From: an uncultured Pelagibacteraceae bacterium
Lineage (GTDB): Bacteria > Pseudomonadota > Alphaproteobacteria > Pelagibacterales > Pelagibacteraceae
Assembly: GCA_902633535.1 (NCBI GenBank)
Contig: CACPGM010000007.1
Span: forward strand, 1 to 18,710
Reading direction: 5' to 3'
DNA: 18,710 nt
Shown piece after piece: positions 1-7,321 of this stretch. The notes beneath the pieces were generated by a model that saw nothing but the letters and a program-made list of their open reading frames with translations, searched no databases and was not told where the DNA came from. How positions within the stretch are numbered: position 1 is the first letter of the stretch; each line of letters starts with the position of its first letter. The position numbers and the translations under genes are program-made.

Positions 1-263
1 GAAACTGAAAAAGACATATCGCTTTTTTCAATTTGAACATCATTTTCCTTAAAAAAATTAATTAAGTTAGGATATGTTTTAAAATTAAAAACGATAAAAC
101 CTATATCAACTGATATTTTTTTTGATCCAAAAGTGAGATCAATTGTATATGAATGTCCACCAAAATGATCTTCTTTCTCAAAAATGTCTACACGATGTTT
201 TTTAGATAAATAATAAGCTGCACTTAATCCTGAAATACCTGACCCAATAACTGCAATTTTCAT
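1..263 (-). CDS. FAD/NAD(P)-binding flavin oxidoreductase (COG2907-like), 5' part only
   Basis: The reverse complement from 263 to the window edge gives an open frame of 87 codons starting MKIAVIGSGISGLSAAYYL. This is a classic FAD ADP-binding Rossmann start with GSGISG at residues 7-12. It is followed by an acidic residue after the second strand (DIFEKEDHFGGH) and then VDIGFIVFN and a TYPNL...SDMSFSV stretch. These match the predicted flavin-containing amine-oxidase-like proteins of COG2907. In many proteobacteria these sit with a DUF1365 protein and a cyclopropane-fatty-acid synthase; those neighbours would lie beyond the left edge and cannot be checked. The ATG is 6 bases after the gcvP stop, so the gene is probably read through from the gcv operon. 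No strong ribosome binding site is visible. Substrate unknown; the family call is fairly secure, the specific function is not. Confidence 0.8.
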   Translation of the reverse strand, partial: MKIAVIGSGISGLSAAYYLSKKHRVDIFEKEDHFGGHSYTIDLTFGSKKISVDIGFIVFNFKTYPNLINFFKENDVQIEKSDMSFSV

Positions 264-269
264 TAATAG

Positions 270-3140
270 TTATGCTGCATCTTCTTTGAATTCATCCATA
301 CTAGGACAAGTACAAAAAATATTTTTATCACCATATACGTTATCAACTCTTGCTACTGGAGGCCAAAATTTATTTGCTTTTAAAAATTTTGCTGGGTAAG
401 CAGCCTGCTCTCTAGAATATTTATGATCCCAATTATCAGATGCAAGTTCAGTATCCGTATGTGGTGCATTTTTTATTGGATTATCTATTTTGTCAAATTC
501 ACCTGATTTAATTTTTTCAATTTCTTGTTTAATCTTAATTAATGTATCACAAAATCTATCAAGTTCTGACAAGCCTTCACTTTCAGTTGGCTCTATCATC
601 ATAGTACCTGCCACAGGCCATGACATTGTTGGTGCATGAAACCCGAAATCTATTAATCTTTTTGCGATATCTTCCTCCGTTACTCCTGTTTCTGATTTAA
701 TATTTCTAATGTCAATAATACATTCGTGTGCAACATTACCGTTTGACCCTTTATACAAAATAGGAAAGTGATCTTTTAGTCTATGAGCTATATAATTGGC
801 GTTTAATATTGCAACTTGAGAGGCAAGCTTTAATCCTGCGGATCCCATCATTTTAATGTACATCCAAGAGATTGATAGAATACTTGAACTGCCCCAAGGA
901 GCTGCTGACACTGCTCCAATTCCTGTTGTTGGGCCACAATCTTTTATTACTGGATGATTAGGTAGATAAATTTGTAAATGTTTTTTACAGGCAATGGGTC
1001 CCATTCCAGGGCCACCTCCACCATGAGGAATACAAAATGTTTTATGCAAATTAATATGACAAACGTCTGGACCAAAATTTCCAGGTTTTGCAACTCCTAC
1101 TAAGGCGTTTAAATTTGCCCCATCCATGTAGACCTGGCCACCATGTTTATGAACTAACTCACATATATCAGTTATTTTTTCCTCAAATACTCCATGGGTA
1201 GACGGATAAGTTACCATTAATGCTCCAAGATTTTCAGAGTGTTGCTCTATTTTTTTCTTCAAATCATCAAAATCAACATTTCCCTCTTTATCGCAATTAA
1301 CAACAACTACTTTCATTCCAACCATTTGTGCGCTGGCTGGATTAGTGCCATGTGCTGAACTTGGAATTAAACAAATATTACGATTAGCCTCACCTCTATC
1401 TAAATGATACTTTCGGATAACCATTAATCCTGCATATTCACCCTGAGCACCTGCGTTCGGTTGTAGGGAAACACCTGAAAAACCAGTTATAGAACGTAAC
1501 CAATTTTTTAGATCAGTAAATAGATCTCTAAACCCTTCCATTTGTTCAATTGGAACAAACGGATGAGGTTCTGCAAATTCTTTCCAAGAAATTGGGATCA
1601 TTTCAGCAGCAGCATTTAACTTCATTGTACATGAGCCAAGTGCAATCATTGTTCTATTCAATGCTATATCTTTATCTTCTAATCTTTTTAAATATCTAAG
1701 CATTTCAGTCTCAGAATGATATGAGTTGAAAACTGGATGTTCTAAATATTTTGAAGTTCTTGATAAGTTTTTTGGAAGATTGGGTAAACTAACTGATGGA
1801 TCTTCTTTTTTGATTGACTCTGCTGCATTAAAAATTTTTAATAGTTGATTTACTCTATATACATTTTTTCTCTCATCAAATGAAACAGCAAGCATTTCAG
1901 AATTTACTTTTCTGATATTCACCCTTTGGTCCAAAGCATTTTTATAAATTTGATCAGTCTTTTCTTTAGTAATAATCGTAACAGTATCAAAAAAATAATT
2001 TGAATAAAGTTCATATCCAGACTGTTTTATTTTATCAGCAAAACTTTTTGCTAATTGAGACACTCTCTCAGAAATATTTTTAATTCCATCTGGACCATGA
2101 TAAATAGCATATGCTGCAGAAACAATTGCTAATAAAGCTTGAGCAGTACAAATATTACTTGTCGCCTTATCTCTTCTGATATGTTGCTCTCTAGTTTGTA
2201 AGGACAATCTATATGCCTTATTACCATGTCTATCAACTGATACTCCAACAATTCTTCCTGGCATTGATCTTTTGTATTCATCTTTTGTTGCAAAAAAGGC
2301 TGCATGAGGACCTCCATAACCCATTGGAATTCCGAATCTTTGAGAGCTTCCAACTGCTATATCAGCACCAAGTTCCCTTGGCGTTTTTAATTTTGCTAAC
2401 GCTAATAGATCACAGGCTAATATGGCCTTTCCATTCTTTTTATGAATTTTACTAATTGCTTCACTTGGGTCTTTAATATCTCCTAAAGTTCCAGGATATT
2501 GTAAAATTCCACAAACTAAATCCTCTTTTAACTGTTCTAAAACTTTACCCTCATTACCGACAAGAACTTTCAAACCCATTGGTTCAGCTCTCGTCTTAAT
2601 TACATCTATTGTTTGAGGATGACAATTCTCAGATACAAAAACTAAATTACTATCATTTTTATTCAATCTATGACTTAAGCCCATAGCCTCCGCTGCTGCT
2701 GTTCCCTCATCTAATAAAGAAGCATTAGCAATATCCATTCCTGTGAAATCAACTATCATTTGTTGAAAGTTCAATAACATCTCTAGTCTTCCTTGAGCTA
2801 CCTCTGGCTGATAAGGTGTATATGAAGTATACCAACCTGGATTTTCTAATATATTTCTTAAAATTACATATGGTGTATACGTTCCATAATAACCCATTCC
2901 AATAAAATTTGAGTAAACTTGATTTTTTTTTGAAATTGCTCTTAATTTTCTTAATGCTTCGTATTCTGAATTTGATTCTCCTATATTTAGTTCACCCTTA
3001 AACTTTATTTTTTCTGGAACAGTATTGTCGATTAAATCATCTAGTGAGTAATAATTTAATTCATTTAACATTTTTAATTGGTCCTCTTTTGAAGGTCCAA
3101 TGTGTCTTTTTAAAAAATCTTTTTCTGAATTAGGTAACAT
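270..3140 (-). CDS. gcvP: Glycine dehydrogenase (decarboxylating), P-protein of the glycine cleavage system
   Basis: 956 residues, the full length of the fused (alpha-beta) P-protein. It is a PLP enzyme that decarboxylates glycine and passes the aminomethyl group to the lipoyl arm of GcvH. The N-terminal half begins with the typical FLKRHIGPS segment and has the GMGYYGTYTP motif. The C-terminal half carries the PLP site INLHKTFCIPHGGGGPG, with the Schiff-base lysine at K700 (codon 1041-1043). ALGSCTMKLN and SSAHGTNPASAQM are also family hallmarks. The start ATG overlaps the gcvH stop by one base (TAATG), so translation is probably coupled. It is the third gene of gcvT-gcvH-gcvP and would share the riboswitch upstream of gcvT. 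No truncation or missing key residue was seen. Confidence 0.98.
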   Translation of the reverse strand: MLPNSEKDFLKRHIGPSKEDQLKMLNELNYYSLDDLIDNTVPEKIKFKGELNIGESNSEYEALRKLRAISKKNQVYSNFIGMGYYGTYTPYVILRNILENPGWYTSYTPYQPEVAQGRLEMLLNFQQMIVDFTGMDIANASLLDEGTAAAEAMGLSHRLNKNDSNLVFVSENCHPQTIDVIKTRAEPMGLKVLVGNEGKVLEQLKEDLVCGILQYPGTLGDIKDPSEAISKIHKKNGKAILACDLLALAKLKTPRELGADIAVGSSQRFGIPMGYGGPHAAFFATKDEYKRSMPGRIVGVSVDRHGNKAYRLSLQTREQHIRRDKATSNICTAQALLAIVSAAYAIYHGPDGIKNISERVSQLAKSFADKIKQSGYELYSNYFFDTVTIITKEKTDQIYKNALDQRVNIRKVNSEMLAVSFDERKNVYRVNQLLKIFNAAESIKKEDPSVSLPNLPKNLSRTSKYLEHPVFNSYHSETEMLRYLKRLEDKDIALNRTMIALGSCTMKLNAAAEMIPISWKEFAEPHPFVPIEQMEGFRDLFTDLKNWLRSITGFSGVSLQPNAGAQGEYAGLMVIRKYHLDRGEANRNICLIPSSAHGTNPASAQMVGMKVVVVNCDKEGNVDFDDLKKKIEQHSENLGALMVTYPSTHGVFEEKITDICELVHKHGGQVYMDGANLNALVGVAKPGNFGPDVCHINLHKTFCIPHGGGGPGMGPIACKKHLQIYLPNHPVIKDCGPTTGIGAVSAAPWGSSSILSISWMYIKMMGSAGLKLASQVAILNANYIAHRLKDHFPILYKGSNGNVAHECIIDIRNIKSETGVTEEDIAKRLIDFGFHAPTMSWPVAGTMMIEPTESEGLSELDRFCDTLIKIKQEIEKIKSGEFDKIDNPIKNAPHTDTELASDNWDHKYSREQAAYPAKFLKANKFWPPVARVDNVYGDKNIFCTCPSMDEFKEDAA

Positions 3141-3520
3141 TATGCTGATGTCTCCTTAGCAAACTTATCGTAATCTTCTTTGTTCATTAGAGTATCCATT
3201 TCTGATGGATCTTTCATTTTAAGTTTAAAAAACCATGCAGAATCCTCTGGATCTTCATTAATTTTAGAAGGATCATCAACTATCACTTGATTAGTGTCTA
3301 TCACCTCGCCACTTACTGGAGTATAAACATCACTAGCAGCTTTTGTTGACTCTACTACTCCTGCTGTACCATCTTTTTCTACATTAGAACCTTTTTCAGG
3401 AAGTTCAGTGAATACTATGTCTCCTAACATTTCTGTTGCATGTTTTGTAATTCCAATAGTGGCTACATCTCCCTCTAATTTAATCCACTCATGTTCTTTA
3501 GAATATTTTACTTCACTCAT
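3140..3520 (-). CDS. gcvH: Glycine cleavage system H protein (lipoyl carrier)
   Basis: 126 residues, normal length. GcvH carries a lipoyl group that shuttles the aminomethyl intermediate from GcvP to GcvT and is then reoxidised by dihydrolipoamide dehydrogenase (not in this window). The lipoylation motif is [13 protein letters not shown] with the modified lysine at K60. The N-terminus ([14 protein letters not shown]) and the C-terminal [17 protein letters not shown] are also typical. Its ATG overlaps the gcvT TGA as ATGA, and its TAA overlaps the gcvP ATG by one base. The three gcv genes therefore form one tightly coupled operon. Confidence 0.98.
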   Translation of the reverse strand: MSEVKYSKEHEWIKLEGDVATIGITKHATEMLGDIVFTELPEKGSNVEKDGTAGVVESTKAASDVYTPVSGEVIDTNQVIVDDPSKINEDPEDSAWFFKLKMKDPSEMDTLMNKEDYDKFAKETSA

Positions 3521-4623
3521 TTCGTTGCTCCTTTCACATAACTTTTTTTATAAAACGGTAGTCCACAAATATTTGCTGGATGTTTTTTTCCTCTTACTTC
3601 TAAGAAAACTTTTGTATCTTTTTTTGAAAATTTATTTTCTATATAACCCATTGCTACAGGTCCATTTACACTTGGTCCAAATGTACCACTTGTAATTTCT
3701 CCAATATGAACATCTGATTGATTAAATATCTTTGTTTTTTCTCTAGCAATTATTCTTCCCTCAGGTCTAATTCCAACCCTAATTTTACTAACACCATTAT
3801 TTAATTGTTTAATGATTATATCAGAGCCTATAAAATCTCCCTTGGATATTCTTTCTTTTGAAATTGCCCATTTTAAATTTGCTTCTACTGGAGTTTTATC
3901 TTTATCAAGATCATGACCATACAAACATAAACCAGCTTCCAATCTCAAAGTATCCCTAGCTCCTAAACCTATTAACTTGGATCCTTTGTTGATCAATTCT
4001 CTAGTTAATTTATCTACAAAATCATTTAGGATCGATATCTCAAAGCCGTCTTCGCCTGTATACCCAGAACGAGTAATATAAATTTTGTGATCTTGAAATA
4101 AAAACCAGTTTCCAGACATAAAATTTAGATCTTTTACTCCATCAACAATATCGTTTAGGATTTGTGGTGATTTAGGACCTTGAATTGCAATTAAAGATCT
4201 ATTTTCATCCAAAATCATCTTGTACTTTTCCTTTAGTAATTCCTTTAAAATTTTGAAGTCATTATCTTTGCATGCTGCATTAAGGATTATTAAAAAACCT
4301 TCATTTGTTTTTGTTATGATTAAATCATCGTGTATCCCAGCATCTTTATCCATTAAGAAGCTGTATTTTGAATGATTTAATTTTAAATTTTTCAAATCTA
4401 AAGGAAAGATTTTTTCTAAATCTTCGATTAGGTCTTCACCACCATAAATAAATAATTGACCCATATGAGAAACATCAAAAATACCAGAGTGATTCCTTGT
4501 GAATTTATGTTCCTCTACTACACCTTCGGAATATTGAATTGGCATCTGATAACCTGCAAATTCAACAAATTTTGCTTTGCTTTCTTGATGTAATTGGTAC
4601 AGAGATGTTTTTTTTGTATTCAT
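3517..4623 (-). CDS. gcvT: Aminomethyltransferase (T-protein of the glycine cleavage system)
   Basis: 368 residues, normal length. GcvT transfers the methylene group from aminomethyl-lipoyl-GcvH to tetrahydrofolate, releasing ammonia. Visible family signatures are [10 protein letters not shown] (residues 22-31), FDVSHMGQ (49-56), the GIHDDLI segment with the catalytic-type aspartate at 99/100, [11 protein letters not shown], and [26 protein letters not shown] sequence in the middle of the protein. The ATG at 4621-4623 gives [12 protein letters not shown], which aligns with the usual T-protein N-terminus; the next methionine is too far inside. This ATG and the SD-like AGAG five bases before it lie inside a 12-base inverted repeat at the end of the riboswitch, so initiation is probably controlled by RNA folding. 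First gene of gcvTHP. Confidence 0.98.
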   Translation of the reverse strand: MNTKKTSLYQLHQESKAKFVEFAGYQMPIQYSEGVVEEHKFTRNHSGIFDVSHMGQLFIYGGEDLIEDLEKIFPLDLKNLKLNHSKYSFLMDKDAGIHDDLIITKTNEGFLIILNAACKDNDFKILKELLKEKYKMILDENRSLIAIQGPKSPQILNDIVDGVKDLNFMSGNWFLFQDHKIYITRSGYTGEDGFEISILNDFVDKLTRELINKGSKLIGLGARDTLRLEAGLCLYGHDLDKDKTPVEANLKWAISKERISKGDFIGSDIIIKQLNNGVSKIRVGIRPEGRIIAREKTKIFNQSDVHIGEITSGTFGPSVNGPVAMGYIENKFSKKDTKVFLEVRGKKHPANICGLPFYKKSYVKGATK

Positions 4624-4707
4624 ATTAACTCTTTGTACCCATCTGTATATTTGCCTGAGAGTTTTACTCCTTCGGCGAGAATTAAATCTCTTTCCAGAGT
4701 TAATATG
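4621..4707 (-). promoter_or_regulatory. Expression platform: 12-bp inverted repeat hiding the gcvT start codon
   Basis: CAUAUUAACUCU (4707-4696 read on the minus strand) is perfectly complementary to AGAGUUAAUAUG (4632-4621). The last three bases of the second arm are the gcvT AUG, and AGAG five bases upstream is the only SD-like sequence. The first arm shares UCU with the 5' strand of the canonical P1 of aptamer 2 (UCUG/CAGA), so the two helices cannot form together. Inference: without glycine the long helix blocks initiation; with glycine the aptamer P1 wins and frees the start site. Confidence 0.7.
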
Positions 4708-4784
4708 TTACGGTCCTTTTTACCTGAGAGATTCCTGGGTGGTTGCTCCTTCGGCGCTACGATGTTCTGTAGTCTCTCCCGTAA
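4621..4784 (-). promoter_or_regulatory. Tandem glycine riboswitch upstream of gcvT
   Basis: Two consecutive glycine aptamers are visible on the minus strand. Both contain the conserved core CGCCGAAGGAG (one near 4745-4757, the other near 4668-4679) and the CUCUCAGG segment (near 4722-4731 and 4653-4662). This repeated core is the hallmark of the glycine riboswitch (Rfam gcvT element, RF00504). Aptamer 1 spans 4708-4784 with P1 UUACGG/CCGUAA (4779-4784 with 4708-4713). Aptamer 2 begins at CUCUGG (near 4694-4699) and its canonical closing stem is UCUG/CAGA (4695-4698 with 4642-4645). Position directly before gcvT matches the known use of the class. SAR11 bacteria are reported to use glycine riboswitches in connection with their glycine/serine requirement (established knowledge). 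Confidence 0.95.
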
Positions 4785-4788
4785 AAGA

Positions 4789-4817
4789 ATAATCTTACAT
4801 GTATGTGAAAAAGTCAA
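4789..4817 (-). promoter_or_regulatory. Predicted sigma-70 promoter of the gcvTHP operon
   Basis: On the minus strand TTGACT (4812-4817) is followed after exactly 17 bases by GATTAT (4789-4794). Five of six bases match the -35 consensus and four of six the -10 consensus. The expected transcription start is near 4782, right where the 5' strand of the aptamer 1 P1 stem begins. This agreement makes the promoter more credible than a chance AT-rich match. The -35 box contains the TGA stop codon of the upstream permease gene. Confidence 0.6.
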
Positions 4818-5692
4818 TCAGAAACAATTTTTTTTCGCTTATTCAAAAGTGAATAAAACTGAAGTAATACAGCAAAAAGTATAATTGCACCTCCTATTAA
4901 TCCAAACATTGAAGGCCTTTCACTTACAAAAAGAAATGCCCATATCGGACCAAGCACAGATTCGGAAAGCATAATTATTCCAACCGTAGCAGAAGTAGTT
5001 GTTCTTGCTCCAATTGTAATAAATATAAATCCAAAACCAACTTGAAAAAAACCAGCTAGAAAACCTAAAAAAATATCATGAGGGGATATCATTATTTTAG
5101 TTGAGAGCAAAAACCCGACTAAACATGAACATACTCCAGCTACAAATTGAGCTGGGACCATATCTACAGTCGGATATTTTCTTATTATTATAATTAAAAT
5201 TGCAAAAACTATTGGCATTGAAAATGCTGCTAAGTTTCCAGATAACTCACCTGGTGTGAGTGAATTTCCAACCATCAATAAAACGCCTATCATTGCTAAA
5301 ATAATTGAAGTTAAGGTTGTAGTACTTATTTTTTCTTTTAAAAAAAAATACCCAAATACTGAAAGAAATAGTATTTGAAGTGAAATGATAAAATTAGTAT
5401 TCGCAACTGTCGTATTATACATTGCAAAAACATAACCACAGAAACCAATAGATAGTATTATTCCACCAAAAAATCCTGGTAAACCTGAAACGTAAAATGA
5501 TTTTAATGTTTTTCCTTTATAGCTAATAATTAAGAAAGCTAAAATAGTAAGAGAAAAAAATAAAGATCTCCAAAATAAGATTTGCCATAAAGTTGCGCCC
5601 TCAAATGATTTAACAAGTAATCCACCAAAACTTAAACTTAAAGCTCCTAAAAAGATTAATAATGGGCCAGGTAAGTTTCTTATGAAAGTCAT
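4814..5692 (-). CDS. DMT-superfamily permease (EamA domain), substrate unknown
   Basis: 292 residues, almost entirely hydrophobic, with about ten predicted membrane segments in two EamA-type halves. The first opens with LGALSLSFGGLLVKSFEG and ends with a segment like ILFLSVFGYFFLKEKISTTTL. The second ends with the equivalent ESVLGPIWAFLFVSERPSMFG. This matches drug/metabolite transporters of the RhaT/EamA type, which export or import small metabolites; substrate cannot be read from sequence. The ATG overlaps the pxpC stop as ATGA, so it is co-translated with pxpBC, which suggests a substrate related to 5-oxoproline, glutamate or another amino acid (inference). The C-terminus is basic (NKRKKIVSD). 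Its stop codon lies inside the predicted -35 box of the gcv promoter. Confidence 0.9.
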   Translation of the reverse strand: MTFIRNLPGPLLIFLGALSLSFGGLLVKSFEGATLWQILFWRSLFFSLTILAFLIISYKGKTLKSFYVSGLPGFFGGIILSIGFCGYVFAMYNTTVANTNFIISLQILFLSVFGYFFLKEKISTTTLTSIILAMIGVLLMVGNSLTPGELSGNLAAFSMPIVFAILIIIIRKYPTVDMVPAQFVAGVCSCLVGFLLSTKIMISPHDIFLGFLAGFFQVGFGFIFITIGARTTTSATVGIIMLSESVLGPIWAFLFVSERPSMFGLIGGAIILFAVLLQFYSLLNKRKKIVSD

Positions 5693-6636
5693 TGTATTTG
5701 TAAAATTAGATTTTGAGTCTCTAAATCATATAGTTTAAATAAAGTTTCTGCGCTAGATAATTCGACTTCTTGGAATTTAATTTTTGAGCCAGGCGTAAGT
5801 TGAACCAATTTGTCATAATCAGCACTGATAACTGCTCCTATTTTAGGATAACCTCCGATAGTCCCATGATCAGAAAGCATAATAATTGGATTTCCATCAC
5901 CTGGAACTTGAATAACACCTTTGATTAATCCTTCTGACTTTATATTAGTATTATTGATATTTTCTAATTGGGGTCCTTCAAGTCTCATCCCCATTCGGTC
6001 GGATAACTTTGAAACTTTAAATTCTTTGTTAAAAAAATTGTTTATTGCTGTTTCTGAAAAATAGTTGAAATTGGTGCCCTTAATAACCCTGATTTTTTCT
6101 ATTTTTGAATTAAGATAATTAACCTTTTTTTTACTAAAATTTTTATTAATTTTTGAAATCTTTATGATTTGCTCATCTTGTAATTTTTTTCCATTATTTG
6201 CCCCAATATTAGATTTAGTATTTGTTGAACAACTGCCCCACTGATAATTTACATCAAGTTTTCCACTTAAAGATAAATAACCGTAAACTGATTTATTTGT
6301 GGATAGTATGTCTATCTCGTCCCCATTATTTATTTCATAGGTTTCATAACAATTTCCATCAATCACTGAGGTCTTTGATCTTATTTTAAAAGTTATATCA
6401 CCTGTGATTGCTATGTTAATCTTTTCTCCCATATATTTTAAATGAGGTCCCTGATAAGCAAATTCTAGAACTGGATTATTCAAATCATTTTGAACAAGTT
6501 TATTAGCTAACAAATAATTTCTATTATCCATAGCTCCACTAAAAGGAATTCCCAAATGATATAAGTTTGATCTTCCTTTATCCTGAAAAGTCGAGTTTAT
6601 TCCTGATCGAATTACCTTAAAATGATTACTGTTCAT
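5689..6636 (-). CDS. pxpC: 5-oxoprolinase subunit PxpC (biotin-dependent carboxyltransferase-like, KipA/allophanate hydrolase subunit 2 family)
   Basis: 315 residues, normal length for the family. PxpC works with PxpA and PxpB in ATP-dependent opening of 5-oxoproline (pyroglutamate) to glutamate. Family features are visible: the N-terminal FQDKGRSNLYHLGIPFSGAMD (a variant of the usual T.QD.GR.G...G...GAMD), NPVLEFAYQGP, SDRMGMRLEGP, and IQVPGDGNPIIMLSDHGTIGGYPKIGAVI near the C-terminus. Its start overlaps the pxpB stop by 11 bases and its stop overlaps the permease start as ATGA, so pxpB-pxpC-permease form one unit. The same fold occurs in urea amidolyase-like proteins, but the nearby pxpA supports 5-oxoprolinase. 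Confidence 0.9.
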   Translation of the reverse strand: MNSNHFKVIRSGINSTFQDKGRSNLYHLGIPFSGAMDNRNYLLANKLVQNDLNNPVLEFAYQGPHLKYMGEKINIAITGDITFKIRSKTSVIDGNCYETYEINNGDEIDILSTNKSVYGYLSLSGKLDVNYQWGSCSTNTKSNIGANNGKKLQDEQIIKISKINKNFSKKKVNYLNSKIEKIRVIKGTNFNYFSETAINNFFNKEFKVSKLSDRMGMRLEGPQLENINNTNIKSEGLIKGVIQVPGDGNPIIMLSDHGTIGGYPKIGAVISADYDKLVQLTPGSKIKFQEVELSSAETLFKLYDLETQNLILQIQ

Positions 6637-7300
6637 AGTTTAAATATTCTTCTTTGCTTATTTCTTTAAAAATGACTGTATCCCCTGGATTAATTAAATT
6701 TGGCTTATCTTCATTTGAATTATCAAAAACTTCAATTGGTGTATTGCCAATAATATTCCATCCTCCTGGACTTTCAAAAGTGTAAATATTTGCAAATTGT
6801 TCTGTTATTCCAATAGATCCTTTAGGAACTTTTACCCTTGGTGTTTCTAATCTTTGTGCTCTCATATTTTCATTTAAATCTCCTAAAAATGGCATGCCAG
6901 CAATGAAACCTGTCATGTAGCAAAAATACTTTTTATCAAAAAAGTTTTTGAGAATTTGTTCTTTGTTTAATTGAAGTTTTTTTTCAAGCCTAACGAAATC
7001 TAAAGAATAAGGTTCCTCGCAACAAATAGGTATTTCTATAATTTTTTTTTGAAAACTTTCTTCTTTATCTATCTTAATTTTTTCTATTATATTTTTTAAT
7101 TCATTATACTTAATCCTTTTTAAGTCAAAGGAGATGATTAGCTTATTATAGGAGGGAGTAATATTATTTATACTTTCAATTTTCAATTGTTGAATTTTAT
7201 TAAAATATTTGATGACAGATGAGTTAGTTTCTTTATTAACATCTTGTCCAAAATCACAGTATAAAGCTGCGTCACCAAGATTTAATATATTTTTAATCAT
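6626..7300 (-). CDS. pxpB: 5-oxoprolinase subunit PxpB (KipI/allophanate hydrolase subunit 1 family)
   Basis: 224 residues, normal length. Partner of PxpC. The N-terminus ILNLGDAALYCDFGQ matches the usual LGD.AL...FG start. The C-terminal half has the signature FMTGF-type segment (here YMTGFIAGMPFLGDL), RVKVPKGSIGI and YTFESPGGWNIIGNTP, ending NPGDTVIFKEIS. The GFIAGMPFLG segment differs from the commoner GF.PGF.YLG form, so it may belong to a distinct branch of the family. It is the first gene of the pxpB-pxpC-permease unit and is divergent from pxpA, with only about 21 bases between the two start codons. Confidence 0.9.
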   Translation of the reverse strand: MIKNILNLGDAALYCDFGQDVNKETNSSVIKYFNKIQQLKIESINNITPSYNKLIISFDLKRIKYNELKNIIEKIKIDKEESFQKKIIEIPICCEEPYSLDFVRLEKKLQLNKEQILKNFFDKKYFCYMTGFIAGMPFLGDLNENMRAQRLETPRVKVPKGSIGITEQFANIYTFESPGGWNIIGNTPIEVFDNSNEDKPNLINPGDTVIFKEISKEEYLNYEQ

Positions 7301-7305
7301 GTCAT

Positions 7306-7313
7306 GTTATACT
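7306..7313. promoter_or_regulatory. Overlapping divergent -10 candidates between pxpB and pxpA
   Basis: TATACT (7308-7313) reads toward pxpA, and TATAAC (7306-7311, minus strand) reads toward pxpB. Each would place transcription start within a few bases of the start codon on its side (ATG 7322 and ATG 7300). No convincing -35 box was found on either side, so this is tentative in such AT-rich DNA. Confidence 0.35.
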
Positions 7314-7321
7314 TAACAATC

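Noticed and set aside
4620..4817. Open frame of 65 codons on the minus strand across the spacer upstream of gcvT
   Set aside because: It lies completely on the promoter and the two glycine aptamers, has no protein-like pattern and no ribosome binding site. The conservation there is that of RNA structure.
4594..4884. Plus-strand open frame antisense to the riboswitch and gcvT start
   Set aside because: Explained as a chance frame opposite structured RNA and coding DNA. Other antisense frames (2213-2455, 3408-3695, 12400-12615, 16394-16618, 17917-18123) were rejected for the same reason.
7304..7306. ATG at 7304 as pxpA start
   Set aside because: It adds six residues not seen in the LamB/YcsF family and lies upstream of the candidate -10 box; ATG 7322 or 7328 fits better.
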